A stretch of DNA of 5,873 nucleotides from Ruminococcus flavefaciens (GCA_902796705.1 CADBQF010000400.1:1-5873); one strand, 5' to 3'. Shown: positions 1 through 5,873, numbered from the stretch's first letter. Made by a program: numbers and translations. The notes: generated by a model not told the origin, from the sequence alone.

Positions 1-795
1 CACAAGATAGATGTATTCATGCCGAGGAGAGGTATGCTTCCGATAAGCAGGAACAAGTCACGCTTTGAAGAAGCCGGGGTAAAAGTCATGGCCGATGACT
101 ATGATAAGGTATCTCTGCTTAACGACAAATCAAAGGCATACGGACTTTTCAGGGATATGGGCATAGGCAGAGTGCCTGAACATATCATCGTCACGAACGC
201 ACAGCAGTTCAGGGAGGCATACGAAAAGCTCGGAGCTGAATACGGACAGGTCTGCTTCAAGTTCGTAAGGGACGAGGGCGGAATGAGCTTCCGTCTTATC
301 GACAACAGCAGAAAGGGATATGCCGCACTTTTCAGAATGTCGGCGGCAAGGATACATTTTGACGACGCTTTCGCCGCACTTTCGGAGAGGGAAGAATTTT
401 CGCCTCTCATGGTGATGCCGTATCTTCCGGACGAGGAAGCGAGCGTTGACTGCCTCCGCACACCGCAGGGCGTGATAATGCTCCCCAGACTGAAAAACGC
501 ATCAAGAGTCGAGAAGATGTTCTTCGATGAGGAGATACTCACCGCCTGCCGTGACTTCTTTGACAAATTCGGACTTGATATGCCGTGCAATATACAGTTC
601 AAATACTTTAAAGGAAAGCCGTATTTCCTTGAAGTGAACACAAGAATGTCCGGCGGAGTGCAGATGTCGTGTCTCGGCGGCGGAGTAAATATCCCGTATA
701 TAGCCGTAAGCAAACTGCTCGGAAAAGATATCCCGTGGAAGACCGAAAAAAGTGACAGGCGTGTATCATATGTAGAGATACCGCTTATCAGGTAA
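1..795 (+). CDS. ATP-grasp ligase of the Ter biosynthetic module (5'-truncated)
   Basis: The reading frame is open from base 1, and the residues before the first ATG (KIDVF, running into MPRRGM at base 19) look like the end of an N-terminal domain. The gene therefore starts upstream and only its last 264 codons are here. ATP-grasp hallmarks, numbered from the window start: a nucleotide-binding lysine region CFKFVRDEGG with a Gly-rich loop (about residues 85-94), the PYLPDEEASVD segment (about 140-150) and the metal-binding FLEVNTRMSGG near residues 209-219. The best match by eye is the ATPgrasp_Ter type, proposed to ligate a carboxylate to an amine or similar nucleophile using ATP; the substrate is unknown. 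It ends with TAA only 9 nt before the HAD gene, whose ribosome binding site overlaps this stop. The ATP-grasp fold is clear; the Ter subfamily call rests mainly on the neighbours. A carbamoyl-phosphate-synthase-like ATP-grasp is the main alternative. Confidence 0.88.
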   Translation, partial: HKIDVFMPRRGMLPISRNKSRFEEAGVKVMADDYDKVSLLNDKSKAYGLFRDMGIGRVPEHIIVTNAQQFREAYEKLGAEYGQVCFKFVRDEGGMSFRLIDNSRKGYAALFRMSAARIHFDDAFAALSEREEFSPLMVMPYLPDEEASVDCLRTPQGVIMLPRLKNASRVEKMFFDEEILTACRDFFDKFGLDMPCNIQFKYFKGKPYFLEVNTRMSGGVQMSCLGGGVNIPYIAVSKLLGKDIPWKTEKSDRRVSYVEIPLIR

Positions 796-804
796 GGAGA
801 TCTT

Positions 805-1578
805 ATGGCGATATTATTTACCGACCTTGACAGCACGCTCATATATTCTCACCGGAGAGATATAGGCGAGGATAAAGTCCTCGTTGAACGTCTTGACGGA
901 CGTGAACAGAGCTTCATGACGAAAAAGGCGTACACCTATCTTAAAGAAGCCGACTGGCTGAAAGTCGTCCCCGTCACAGCGAGGACAAAGGAACAGTACA
1001 GCAGGATATTCTCGATAGGCAAACCTCTTCCGGCAGAGAGAGCTATCATATGCTACGGCGGAGAACTTCTCATAAACGGTGAGGAAGACAGTCAGTGGCA
1101 CGAGGAGACAATGGAACTTGTCCGTGACGAGATACCCTCCGTGAGCCGTTCATATGAAAAGCTCATAAAGCTGACCGATCCGGCACACATATATTTCCCT
1201 GCACCGTATCTTTGTTATGCTGTATGCGAAAATGTAGAGGAACTTGCGGCGACGCTCCGTGAGGACGGTGAGATAACTTCCGGAGCTGACGTTATATGCG
1301 ACGGAAGAAAGATGTACTGCCTTGCCTGCTCTATAAACAAGGGCAGGGCGATAGAACGCTACCGCACACGTTTCGGAAGGGAAAAATGTGCGGCAGCAGG
1401 TGACAGTGGATTTGACATACCCATGCTGATGCAGGCAGATGCGGCATTGGCGGCTGACAGGATATTCGGTGATATCTCCGGCAGAGAAGTTTATGCTCTC
1501 GGCAGCGGCGAGATATCGGACATGATATGTGACATATTGGAAAGATTAAGAACGAGAGGTTTTTTTGAAAGTGAATGA
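805..1578 (+). CDS. HAD-superfamily phosphatase, Cof/sucrose-phosphatase type, in Ter module
   Basis: This 257-residue cytosolic protein carries all four HAD motifs. Motif I is FTDLDST with nucleophile Asp7 and acid/base Asp9. Motif II is VVPVTAR with Thr58. The motif III lysine is probably Lys179 in SINKGRAI. Motif IV is GDSGFD at 199-204. The long insert between motifs II and III, with CYGGELLINGE at about 83-93, fits a C2-type cap as in Cof-like and sucrose-phosphate phosphatases. It should remove phosphate from a small metabolite, and in this setting that is plausibly a phosphoribosylated intermediate made by the neighbouring PRTase genes (inference). The start is well supported by AAGGAGA at 794-800, overlapping the previous stop and 4 nt before ATG. 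The 3' end overlaps the TTG start of the next gene by 14 nt. The exact substrate cannot be read from sequence. Confidence 0.9.
   Translation: MAILFTDLDSTLIYSHRRDIGEDKVLVERLDGREQSFMTKKAYTYLKEADWLKVVPVTARTKEQYSRIFSIGKPLPAERAIICYGGELLINGEEDSQWHEETMELVRDEIPSVSRSYEKLIKLTDPAHIYFPAPYLCYAVCENVEELAATLREDGEITSGADVICDGRKMYCLACSINKGRAIERYRTRFGREKCAAAGDSGFDIPMLMQADAALAADRIFGDISGREVYALGSGEISDMICDILERLRTRGFFESE
1554..1559 (+). promoter_or_regulatory. Ribosome binding site GAGAGG supporting a TTG start at 1565
   Basis: GAGAGG lies inside the end of the HAD gene, 5 nt before TTG at 1565 and 11 nt before an in-frame GTG at 1571. The spacing mildly favours TTG. No in-frame ATG exists near here. A run of seven T (1560-1566) separates the site from the start codon. 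Confidence 0.5.
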
Positions 1579-2530
1579 GAATGAGTTAAAATACAGCATC
1601 GGAGCTTTGCTCTACAGTCCGGCTGTGAACACAAAGATAGGAAGATCAGTTATAAGCGGGAAATTCGGAAATAGATATTCGCTCGCACTCTGCCTTGAAG
1701 ATACCATTGCTGATGATACAGTAGAAATGGCAGAGCATCAGCTCCTTGAAACTCTCAGGGAGATATACACAGCCGACAGGGAGAGTTTCTACCTCCCCAA
1801 GATATTCATAAGAGTCAGAGTTCCGGAGCAGCTTACAAGGGTATACGATTCACTCGGAGAACTTGCCGGGATAGTGACAGGATTCATCTTCCCGAAATAT
1901 ACGCTCACCAACTGTGAAGATTATAATTCACGTCTTGTTGAGATAAACAGCCGCTCGGAAAAAAAGGTATACATGATGCCCATACTTGAAAGCCGTGATA
2001 TAGTAGACTACGCTTCAAGACGTGAAACACTCTGCGGAATAAAAGCCGCTGTTGATTCGGTAAAGGAATACGTCCTCAATATCAGGGTAGGCGGAAATGA
2101 TTTCTCCAACGAATTTTCCGCACGCCGCCACTATGACGAGACTATATATGATATCCTTCCGATATGCCAGCTTTTCGGAGATATACTCACAGTATTCTCC
2201 CGTGAATATGTAGTATCCGGCCCTGTGTGGGAATTTTTCTCCAGCGACAACGAGGAGTGGAAGACCGGACTCAAGCACGAACTCAAACTCGACCGCCTTG
2301 CCGGATTCATCGGAAAGACCGTTATCCACCCCAAGCAGATAAGCGTCGTGAACGATTCCCTGAAAGTTTCGAGCAAGGACTACGCCGATGCGAAGACTAT
2401 CCTCAACTGGGACGAGACAGGCCTTCAGGTCGGAAAGAGCTTCGGCGGCGAGCGTATGAACGAAGTAAAAACTCATTACAACTGGGCAGTGAGAACTCTC
2501 ATGCTTGCAGAGATATACGGAGTGCAGTGA
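1565..2530 (+). CDS. CitE-like TIM-barrel C-C bond lyase (HpcH/HpaI-type) of the Ter module
   Basis: This protein of 321 residues has the signature pieces of the CitE / HpcH-HpaI aldolase superfamily. They are ALCLEDTIADD (41-51, acidic metal-binding position at the CLED turn), FIRVRVPEQL (81-90, substrate-binding arginine), MMPILES (137-143, barrel-strand glutamate), LNIRVGGNDFS (171-181) and GKTVIHPKQI (250-259, the conserved IHPxQI near the C terminus). It corresponds to the C-C_Bond_Lyase family found in Ter-linked operons, expected to make or break a carbon-carbon bond, perhaps with an acyl-CoA or keto acid; the actual substrate is unknown. TTG at 1565 is chosen over GTG at 1571 by ribosome-binding-site spacing, and either choice overlaps the HAD gene (14 or 8 nt). 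The next gene starts 1 nt after the stop, indicating translational coupling. The family is confident, the reaction is not. Confidence 0.9.
   Translation: MKVNENELKYSIGALLYSPAVNTKIGRSVISGKFGNRYSLALCLEDTIADDTVEMAEHQLLETLREIYTADRESFYLPKIFIRVRVPEQLTRVYDSLGELAGIVTGFIFPKYTLTNCEDYNSRLVEINSRSEKKVYMMPILESRDIVDYASRRETLCGIKAAVDSVKEYVLNIRVGGNDFSNEFSARRHYDETIYDILPICQLFGDILTVFSREYVVSGPVWEFFSSDNEEWKTGLKHELKLDRLAGFIGKTVIHPKQISVVNDSLKVSSKDYADAKTILNWDETGLQVGKSFGGERMNEVKTHYNWAVRTLMLAEIYGVQ
2519..2524 (+). promoter_or_regulatory. Ribosome binding site GGAGTG deciding the start at 2532
   Basis: GGAGTG sits 7 nt before ATG at 2532, within the last codons of the lyase gene. This favours the ATG start over the in-frame TTG at 2505, which would create a longer overlap. 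Confidence 0.65.
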
Positions 2531-2531
2531 C

Positions 2532-3656
2532 ATGGGAGAGAAATATTCAGTTGAACAGCTCGTCAGAGTTGCCGGACGTGAAAACAACAAGATCCGCCCC
2601 TACCTCTATGTAGATCCGCTCCAGGGAAAGCATATCCCCGTCAGACCGTCCGAGAGCGTGAAGCTTTTCCGCACTCTTGCCGAAATGGTAGAAAACGAAT
2701 ATCCCGGCGAGAGAGTGCTTGTCATAGGCTTTGCCGAGACAGCCACCGCCATAGGAGCAGGCATCGCCGCCTATGCCGAGAATGTGCGTTACTGCATACA
2801 TACAACAAGGGAAAAATACGACGATGCGGAATATCTCTATTTTACGGAATCCCACAGCCATGCCGCCGAACAGAGCCTTATAATAAACGGCTTTGAGAGC
2901 ATCATAGGCAGCACTGACAGGATAATCTTTGCCGAGGACGAAGTCACGACAGGCAATACGATATGCAAGCTGATCAATGTGCTGTGCAGGCATTTCCGCC
3001 GGTTCAGGCTGAGGTTCGGCATAGTGTCGATACTCAACAGCATGACTGACGAGCGTATCTCCGAGCTTTCCGCAAAGGGGATAAAATGCCTCTATGCGGC
3101 GAAGATACCGTTTGAGTACAACACCGATGTCATCAGTAAATACACCTACTGTGAACCTCACGACGAGTCATCACAGGACAGTGCCGATATGAGCGTATCT
3201 CTCAGCGGATACATGAATCTCCGCTATCTCACGGAGAAGCACGCATATGTCAGAGCTTGTCAGGAACTTGCCGACCGCCTTTATGAGGAGACTTCATCGG
3301 AGGAAAACGGAAAGCGGATACTCGTCCTCGGAACGGAAGAATTCATGTTCCCGGCGATGATGTATGCAAAATTCCTCTCCGACCGCCGCAAGTGCAGTGA
3401 AGTATATTTCCATGCAACTACACGAAGCCCCATAATGGTCAGCCGTGACGAGGGATATCCCTTATACAGCCGGTATAAGATCAACAGTATGTACGAGACA
3501 GGAAGAACTACATTCGTATACGATCTCTCCGACTATGATACGGCTGTGATAGTCACCGATGCCGGAGCAGGAAAGAGTTCCGGAGAATACGAACTTGCCG
3601 CCGCTCTCAGAGACGCAGGCTGCAAAAAAATAATCACAGCGAGGTGGACAAGATGA
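2532..3656 (+). CDS. Phosphoribosyltransferase-like protein with C-terminal TRSP domain
   Basis: A two-domain cytosolic protein of 374 residues. The N-terminal half (about 25-210) is a PRTase fold: strand-loop RVLVIGFAETATAIG at 61-75, then the PRPP-binding motif IIFAEDEVTTGNT at 131-143, with acidic residues followed by the TTG loop. The C-terminal part (about 225-374) contains ILVLGTEEFMFPA at 263-275 and HATTRSP at 294-300, the tetrapeptide after which the TRSP domain is named, then VVIVTDAG-like VIVTDAG at 339-345. PRTase_2 plus TRSP is the standard architecture of this gene in Ter biosynthetic modules. It is proposed to transfer a ribose-5-phosphate from PRPP to a base-like or other acceptor, giving a nucleoside-like product (family-based prediction, acceptor unknown). 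It starts 1 nt after the lyase stop and shares ATGA with the next gene. Length is normal and no key motif is missing. Confidence 0.9.
   Translation: MGEKYSVEQLVRVAGRENNKIRPYLYVDPLQGKHIPVRPSESVKLFRTLAEMVENEYPGERVLVIGFAETATAIGAGIAAYAENVRYCIHTTREKYDDAEYLYFTESHSHAAEQSLIINGFESIIGSTDRIIFAEDEVTTGNTICKLINVLCRHFRRFRLRFGIVSILNSMTDERISELSAKGIKCLYAAKIPFEYNTDVISKYTYCEPHDESSQDSADMSVSLSGYMNLRYLTEKHAYVRACQELADRLYEETSSEENGKRILVLGTEEFMFPAMMYAKFLSDRRKCSEVYFHATTRSPIMVSRDEGYPLYSRYKINSMYETGRTTFVYDLSDYDTAVIVTDAGAGKSSGEYELAAALRDAGCKKIITARWTR
3641..3647 (+). promoter_or_regulatory. Ribosome binding site GAGGTGG deciding the start at 3653
   Basis: GAGGTGG lies in the end of the TRSP gene, 5 nt before ATG at 3653. It overlaps an alternative in-frame GTG at 3644, which has no Shine-Dalgarno sequence of its own upstream, so the ATG is preferred. 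A second in-frame ATG at 3656 is 8 nt away and also possible. Confidence 0.65.
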
Positions 3657-4711
3657 TGAGAAGTTCCTACCGCCCGGAAGATGTTGATATCCTCCTGAAA
3701 GATATAACCGGACTCGTAGAGCCGCTCCCGGCAGAAGTCCGTGAAGTGAAGATACAGAGCGGAACGCACTACTGCGAGATGCTCCCCCTTGAATATCAGC
3801 CGAGCGAAAAATATATGAAAGCCTACCGTTTCGCACTGGAGAATTATTCACAGGCAACAGCAGAAGCAACAGCGGTGATGGCAGAGAAGATCTACCGCAA
3901 AAAGGGCGAAAATACCGTTATCGTATCACTTGCCAGAGCCGGGCTCCCGATAGGCATACTTGCCAAGCGATACATCGAGAAGCGTCACAAATGCCGCATA
4001 CATCACTATTCTGTATCGATAATACGTGACCGTGGCATCGACCGCAATGCGATAAAATATATCCTCAGCCGCCACAGACCGGAGGATATACAGTTCCTTG
4101 ACGGCTGGGTAGGCAAGGGAGCGATATTCCGTGAACTTGAAAAGGAGCTTGCCGGTTTCCCGGAGATAGACAAGAGCCTTGCAGTAGTATCCGATCCGGC
4201 ATATCTCACCGACCTTTGCGGAACGCATGATGATATACTCATACCAAGCTCGTGCCTGAATGCGATAGTGACCGGACTTATCAGCAGGACATTCCTGCGT
4301 AGCGATATAATAGGGGAGAACGACTTCCACGGAGCAGCATACTACAAGGAGCTTGAAGACCACGATCTTTCGGAAGAATTTCTTTCTTACACCGAGAAAT
4401 ATTTCGACTATGGAATGGAGCTTCCCGACCTCGGCAGCGGAACTTCCGGCATGGAGATAGTCCGCAGCATAGCCGCTCATTACAATGTGGACAATATCAA
4501 CTTCATCAAACCCGGAATAGGCGAGACAACGAGAGTCCTCCTCCGCCGTATCCCGTGGAAAGTCCTCATAAACGAAAAATATGCCGGCTCAAAGGAGCTT
4601 GAACATATCGTCGAACTTGCTAAGGAGAAGAACGTTCCATGTGAGATAAGTGCAGTTGAACTCGGCGGCTACAAAGCCTGCGGACTCATCAAAAAGACAG
4701 CCGATGTGTGA
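3653..4711 (+). CDS. StiP/PRTase_1-type protein with C-terminal PELOTA-like RNA-binding domain
   Basis: A protein of 352 residues with the layout of the last gene of Ter biosynthetic modules, named in databases as 'cysteine protease StiP family' or PRTase_1. N-terminal family signatures are SGTHYCEMLPLEY (36-48), VSLARAGLPIGILAKR (91-106), HYSVSIIRDRGID (118-130) and FLDGWVGKGAI (148-158), the last occupying the place of the PRPP loop. The C-terminal part (about 280-350) contains IKPGIGETTRVLLRRIPWKV and later a LAKEKNVPCEI segment, fitting a small PELOTA/L7Ae-like RNA-binding domain. A protease role is uncertain: Cys41 is the only cysteine in a conserved-looking motif, and I cannot show it is catalytic. 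A phosphoribosyl-transfer or RNA-directed role is equally compatible. Its ATG overlaps the previous stop (ATGA), giving tight coupling. It is the last gene of the operon; a 196-nt gap with its own promoter follows. Confidence 0.88.
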   Translation: MMRSSYRPEDVDILLKDITGLVEPLPAEVREVKIQSGTHYCEMLPLEYQPSEKYMKAYRFALENYSQATAEATAVMAEKIYRKKGENTVIVSLARAGLPIGILAKRYIEKRHKCRIHHYSVSIIRDRGIDRNAIKYILSRHRPEDIQFLDGWVGKGAIFRELEKELAGFPEIDKSLAVVSDPAYLTDLCGTHDDILIPSSCLNAIVTGLISRTFLRSDIIGENDFHGAAYYKELEDHDLSEEFLSYTEKYFDYGMELPDLGSGTSGMEIVRSIAAHYNVDNINFIKPGIGETTRVLLRRIPWKVLINEKYAGSKELEHIVELAKEKNVPCEISAVELGGYKACGLIKKTADV

Positions 4712-4803
4712 CGGGTACTGATCTTCAGGCTGTAATAATAACGCTGATACGTCATTTTCAATAAAAAGTTACAGTAAAATTCGTTACATAACTGTCTGCT
4801 TGA

Positions 4804-4818
4804 ATATCACAGTGTTAT
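4804..4818 (+). promoter_or_regulatory. Candidate operator: 15-bp imperfect palindrome at the -35 box
   Basis: ATATCACAGTGTTAT is an inverted repeat around a central A, matching in six of seven base pairs per half (arms ATAnCAC / GTGnTAT). It ends on the first base of the -35 hexamer. That position would suit a dimeric repressor blocking RNA polymerase, or an activator. No regulator is encoded in the window, and the link is inferred from symmetry and placement only. Confidence 0.35.
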
Positions 4819-4843
4819 TGACTTTACTCCGAAAATGTGATAT
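4804..4843 (+). repeat. 8-bp inverted repeat ATATCACA / TGTGATAT bracketing the -35 box
   Basis: ATATCACA (4804-4811) is matched exactly by its reverse complement TGTGATAT (4836-4843), 24 nt apart. The left arm is upstream of -35 and the right arm covers the extended -10. With such a long spacer it is more likely a pair of protein-binding half sites than an RNA hairpin; the left arm would not be transcribed from this promoter. It shares its left arm with the 15-bp palindrome. Confidence 0.35.
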
Positions 4844-4846
4844 GAT
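4818..4846 (+). promoter_or_regulatory. Sigma-A promoter for the SipA-like/pilin operon
   Basis: The -35 box TTGACT (4818-4823) is followed by a 17-bp spacer and the -10 box TATGAT (4841-4846), with an extended -10 TG at 4838-4839. Each hexamer differs from consensus at one base and the spacing is ideal. Transcription should begin near 4852-4854, leaving a leader of about 55 nt before the ATG at 4908. The rest of the 4712-4907 gap is AT-rich and I see no small gene, riboswitch or T-tailed hairpin in it. Confidence 0.8.
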
Positions 4847-4907
4847 TAGCATAAGATACTATGTCTTTGGTCAGAAGTTATAACATCTACCGGAAAGGCG
4901 TGATGCA

Positions 4908-5459
4908 ATGGCGGATAATAATGAAAATCCGGCTTCACCGGAAGCTTCTTCCGGAAAAAAGAAGAAGAAAAAAAAGACAGCTTTTGATTACGCAAGAGCT
5001 TTCTTTATAAAGATAGGTGTGACAGCAGCGGTCATAGCTGCATTGCTGATATGGGTAGCCGGAGTGTATGTCTGCCACGACAATTCCTCATATCCTATGA
5101 TAAAGGACGGCGACCTGTGTATCACATATAAGCTCGGCAGTCTTGAACAGGGCGATGCTGTTGCATATAAATACGGTGACAAAATAAGATTCGGAAGAGT
5201 TATAGCAGCCGGCGGTGACGAAGTGGGTATATTCAATGATTATATCACAGTGAACGGCAGCGGAGTTTTTGAAGATGTGATCTATCCGACGACTCCGGAG
5301 GGTTCAAATATAACATACCCGTATAAAGTCCCGGAAAACTGCGTATTCATACTCAATGACCACAGAACGGATATATCCGACAGCCGCACAGCAGGAGGGA
5401 TATCCGAAGATGATATCAAAGGAAAAATAGTTTTTGTAATGAGAAGACGTGGTATATAA
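4908..5459 (+). CDS. Signal peptidase I-like membrane protein (SipA-like, probable pilus assembly factor)
   Basis: A protein of 183 residues. The N terminus is hydrophilic with seven consecutive lysines (17-23), followed by one membrane segment at about 34-55 and an extracytoplasmic S26-type domain, so the topology is N-in. Signal peptidase boxes are recognisable: SSYPMIKDGDL (60-70), with Ser60 in the place of the nucleophile of SMxP; LEQGDAVAYKYG (79-90); RFGRVIAAGGDEV (94-106); and ILNDHRTDISDSRTAGG (148-164), matching the GDNRxxSxDSR box. In ordinary type I peptidases the third box reads YVKRVIGxPGD, and here the catalytic lysine position appears to be Gly96. Streptococcal SipA from pilus loci also lacks the lysine and is a non-catalytic assembly factor, so a similar role is likely because the next gene is pilin-like. 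A GGAAAGG site at 4892-4898 lies 9 nt before the ATG. Residual peptidase activity using another base cannot be excluded. Confidence 0.87.
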   Translation: MADNNENPASPEASSGKKKKKKKTAFDYARAFFIKIGVTAAVIAALLIWVAGVYVCHDNSSYPMIKDGDLCITYKLGSLEQGDAVAYKYGDKIRFGRVIAAGGDEVGIFNDYITVNGSGVFEDVIYPTTPEGSNITYPYKVPENCVFILNDHRTDISDSRTAGGISEDDIKGKIVFVMRRRGI

Positions 5460-5472
5460 AGGAGTGCATATT

Positions 5473-5873
5473 ATGAAAAAAAGACGCTTTATACCGATGC
5501 TCGCATCAGCAGCAATGGCACTTTCAATGGCAGCAGTCCCTATGGGAGCAAGTGCATATGGAAACGCAAGTGCAGAAAATACAACTTTTTCTTTCAATAA
5601 ATATCTTGTTATAGACAAGAATGCAAATGTGCCGAACGTGGATTTCACATTCACCATAGCCCCCGATGCCGATACATCTACAGTTCATCTCACCGATACA
5701 GATGTTGAACTCTATAAGGGCATCACCGGAGCAAAGTTCGACGATGCTACAGCAGCATTCACTGATAGTTCAACAACATCTCCCGGCGGTACACCAGCTT
5801 CATTCACCGGAAATACAGGCGAAGAAACTACTATAAAGATAACAGACGACGCTGGCAAGAAGTACGCAGCCGA
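5473..5873 (+). CDS. Secreted FctA/Spy0128-like pilin-domain protein (3'-truncated)
   Basis: The first 133 codons are present and the frame is still open at the window edge. AAAGGAG at 5458-5464, overlapping the previous stop, lies 8 nt before the ATG. The N terminus is a clear Sec signal peptide: MKKRR, then an Ala/Met-rich hydrophobic stretch, with probable cleavage after ASA at residue 28. The mature part opens with TFSFNKYLVIDKNANVPNV and DFTFTIAPD (about 38-66), the beta-strand pattern that begins FctA/Spy0128-type pilin domains with intramolecular isopeptide bonds. The rest seen is Thr/Ser/Asp/Gly-rich, as expected for an extracellular beta-sandwich. Cotranscription with the SipA-like gene (13-nt gap) supports a pilus or surface-fibre role. 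The isopeptide acceptor residues, sorting motif and any sortase would be downstream and are not visible, so a non-polymerised surface protein is also possible. Confidence 0.82.
   Translation, partial: MKKRRFIPMLASAAMALSMAAVPMGASAYGNASAENTTFSFNKYLVIDKNANVPNVDFTFTIAPDADTSTVHLTDTDVELYKGITGAKFDDATAAFTDSSTTSPGGTPASFTGNTGEETTIKITDDAGKKYAA

Noticed and set aside
99..842. Long minus-strand open frame opposite the ATP-grasp gene
   Set aside because: It lies wholly over a coding strand with clear ATP-grasp motifs. Its translation is Ser/Leu/Ile-rich with no recognisable domain, and it has no convincing ribosome binding site.
2505..2531. Earlier TTG start for the PRTase-TRSP gene
   Set aside because: GGAGTG at 2519-2524 is placed for the ATG at 2532, which gives a compact +1 nt junction. 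The nine extra residues have no family-like character.
2015..2590. Minus-strand open frame opposite the lyase gene and the next gene's start
   Set aside because: It is antisense to a well-supported gene and has no recognisable motif. The same applies to the minus-strand frames at 2547-3161 and 3926-4480.
2227..2613. Plus-strand open frame in a second frame within the lyase gene
   Set aside because: Its Arg/Gln-rich translation is typical of an out-of-frame reading. The lyase frame carries GKTVIHPKQI here.
3644..3652. Earlier GTG start for the StiP-like gene
   Set aside because: The GTG lies within the Shine-Dalgarno sequence that serves ATG 3653 and has no purine-rich site of its own upstream.
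4697..4733. ACAGCC / GGCTGT inverted repeat spanning the StiP stop codon as a terminator
   Set aside because: The stem is only 6 bp with a 25-nt loop, and it is followed by AATAATAACG rather than a T tract.
4807..4840. TCACA and TGTGA elements as a CRP/FNR-type site
   Set aside because: The half sites are in the opposite order (TCACA before TGTGA) and 24 nt apart, unlike TGTGA-N6-TCACA. I therefore list only generic symmetry.

Overview
The window looks like chromosomal DNA of a Gram-positive Clostridia-type bacterium, most likely a Ruminococcus or close relative (Oscillospiraceae). This rests on GGAG-type ribosome binding sites, tightly packed plus-strand genes, heavy use of ATA for isoleucine, and an FctA/Spy0128-type secreted pilin-like protein of a kind common in gut Firmicutes. 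The genus is an inference from style, not from a marker gene. All seven genes are on the plus strand; the first and last run off the ends of the window.

Region 1 (1-4711) is a five-gene block with almost no space between genes: ATP-grasp ligase (5'-truncated), HAD phosphatase, CitE-like TIM-barrel C-C bond lyase, PRTase-TRSP protein, and a StiP/PRTase_1-PELOTA protein. The order and domain content match the biosynthetic module described by comparative genomics for Ter (tellurite-resistance-type) stress systems, proposed to make a nucleoside-like or ribosyl metabolite. The junctions are +9 nt, a 14 (or 8) nt overlap, +1 nt and a 4-nt ATGA overlap, so the genes are almost certainly one translationally coupled operon. 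The TerC/TerD/TerB partners usually found with it are not visible and would have to lie upstream of the window.

Region 2 (4712-4907) is a 196-nt AT-rich gap. It holds a near-consensus sigma-A promoter (TTGACT, 17 bp, TATGAT with extended -10 TG) and a 15-bp imperfect palindrome abutting the -35 box. I see no convincing intrinsic terminator for the upstream operon.

Region 3 (4908-5873) opens a separate surface-structure operon: a membrane-anchored signal-peptidase-I-like protein, then a secreted protein with a Sec signal peptide and the start of an FctA/Spy0128-like pilin domain. This order (SipA-like then FctA-like) recalls streptococcal pilus loci. In the peptidase-like protein the serine position is kept, but the position of the general-base lysine appears to be glycine, as in streptococcal SipA. 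It may therefore be a pilus-assembly factor rather than a working signal peptidase. Together the window joins the 3' end of a stress-metabolite operon to the 5' end of a pilus-type operon; nothing in the sequence links their functions.
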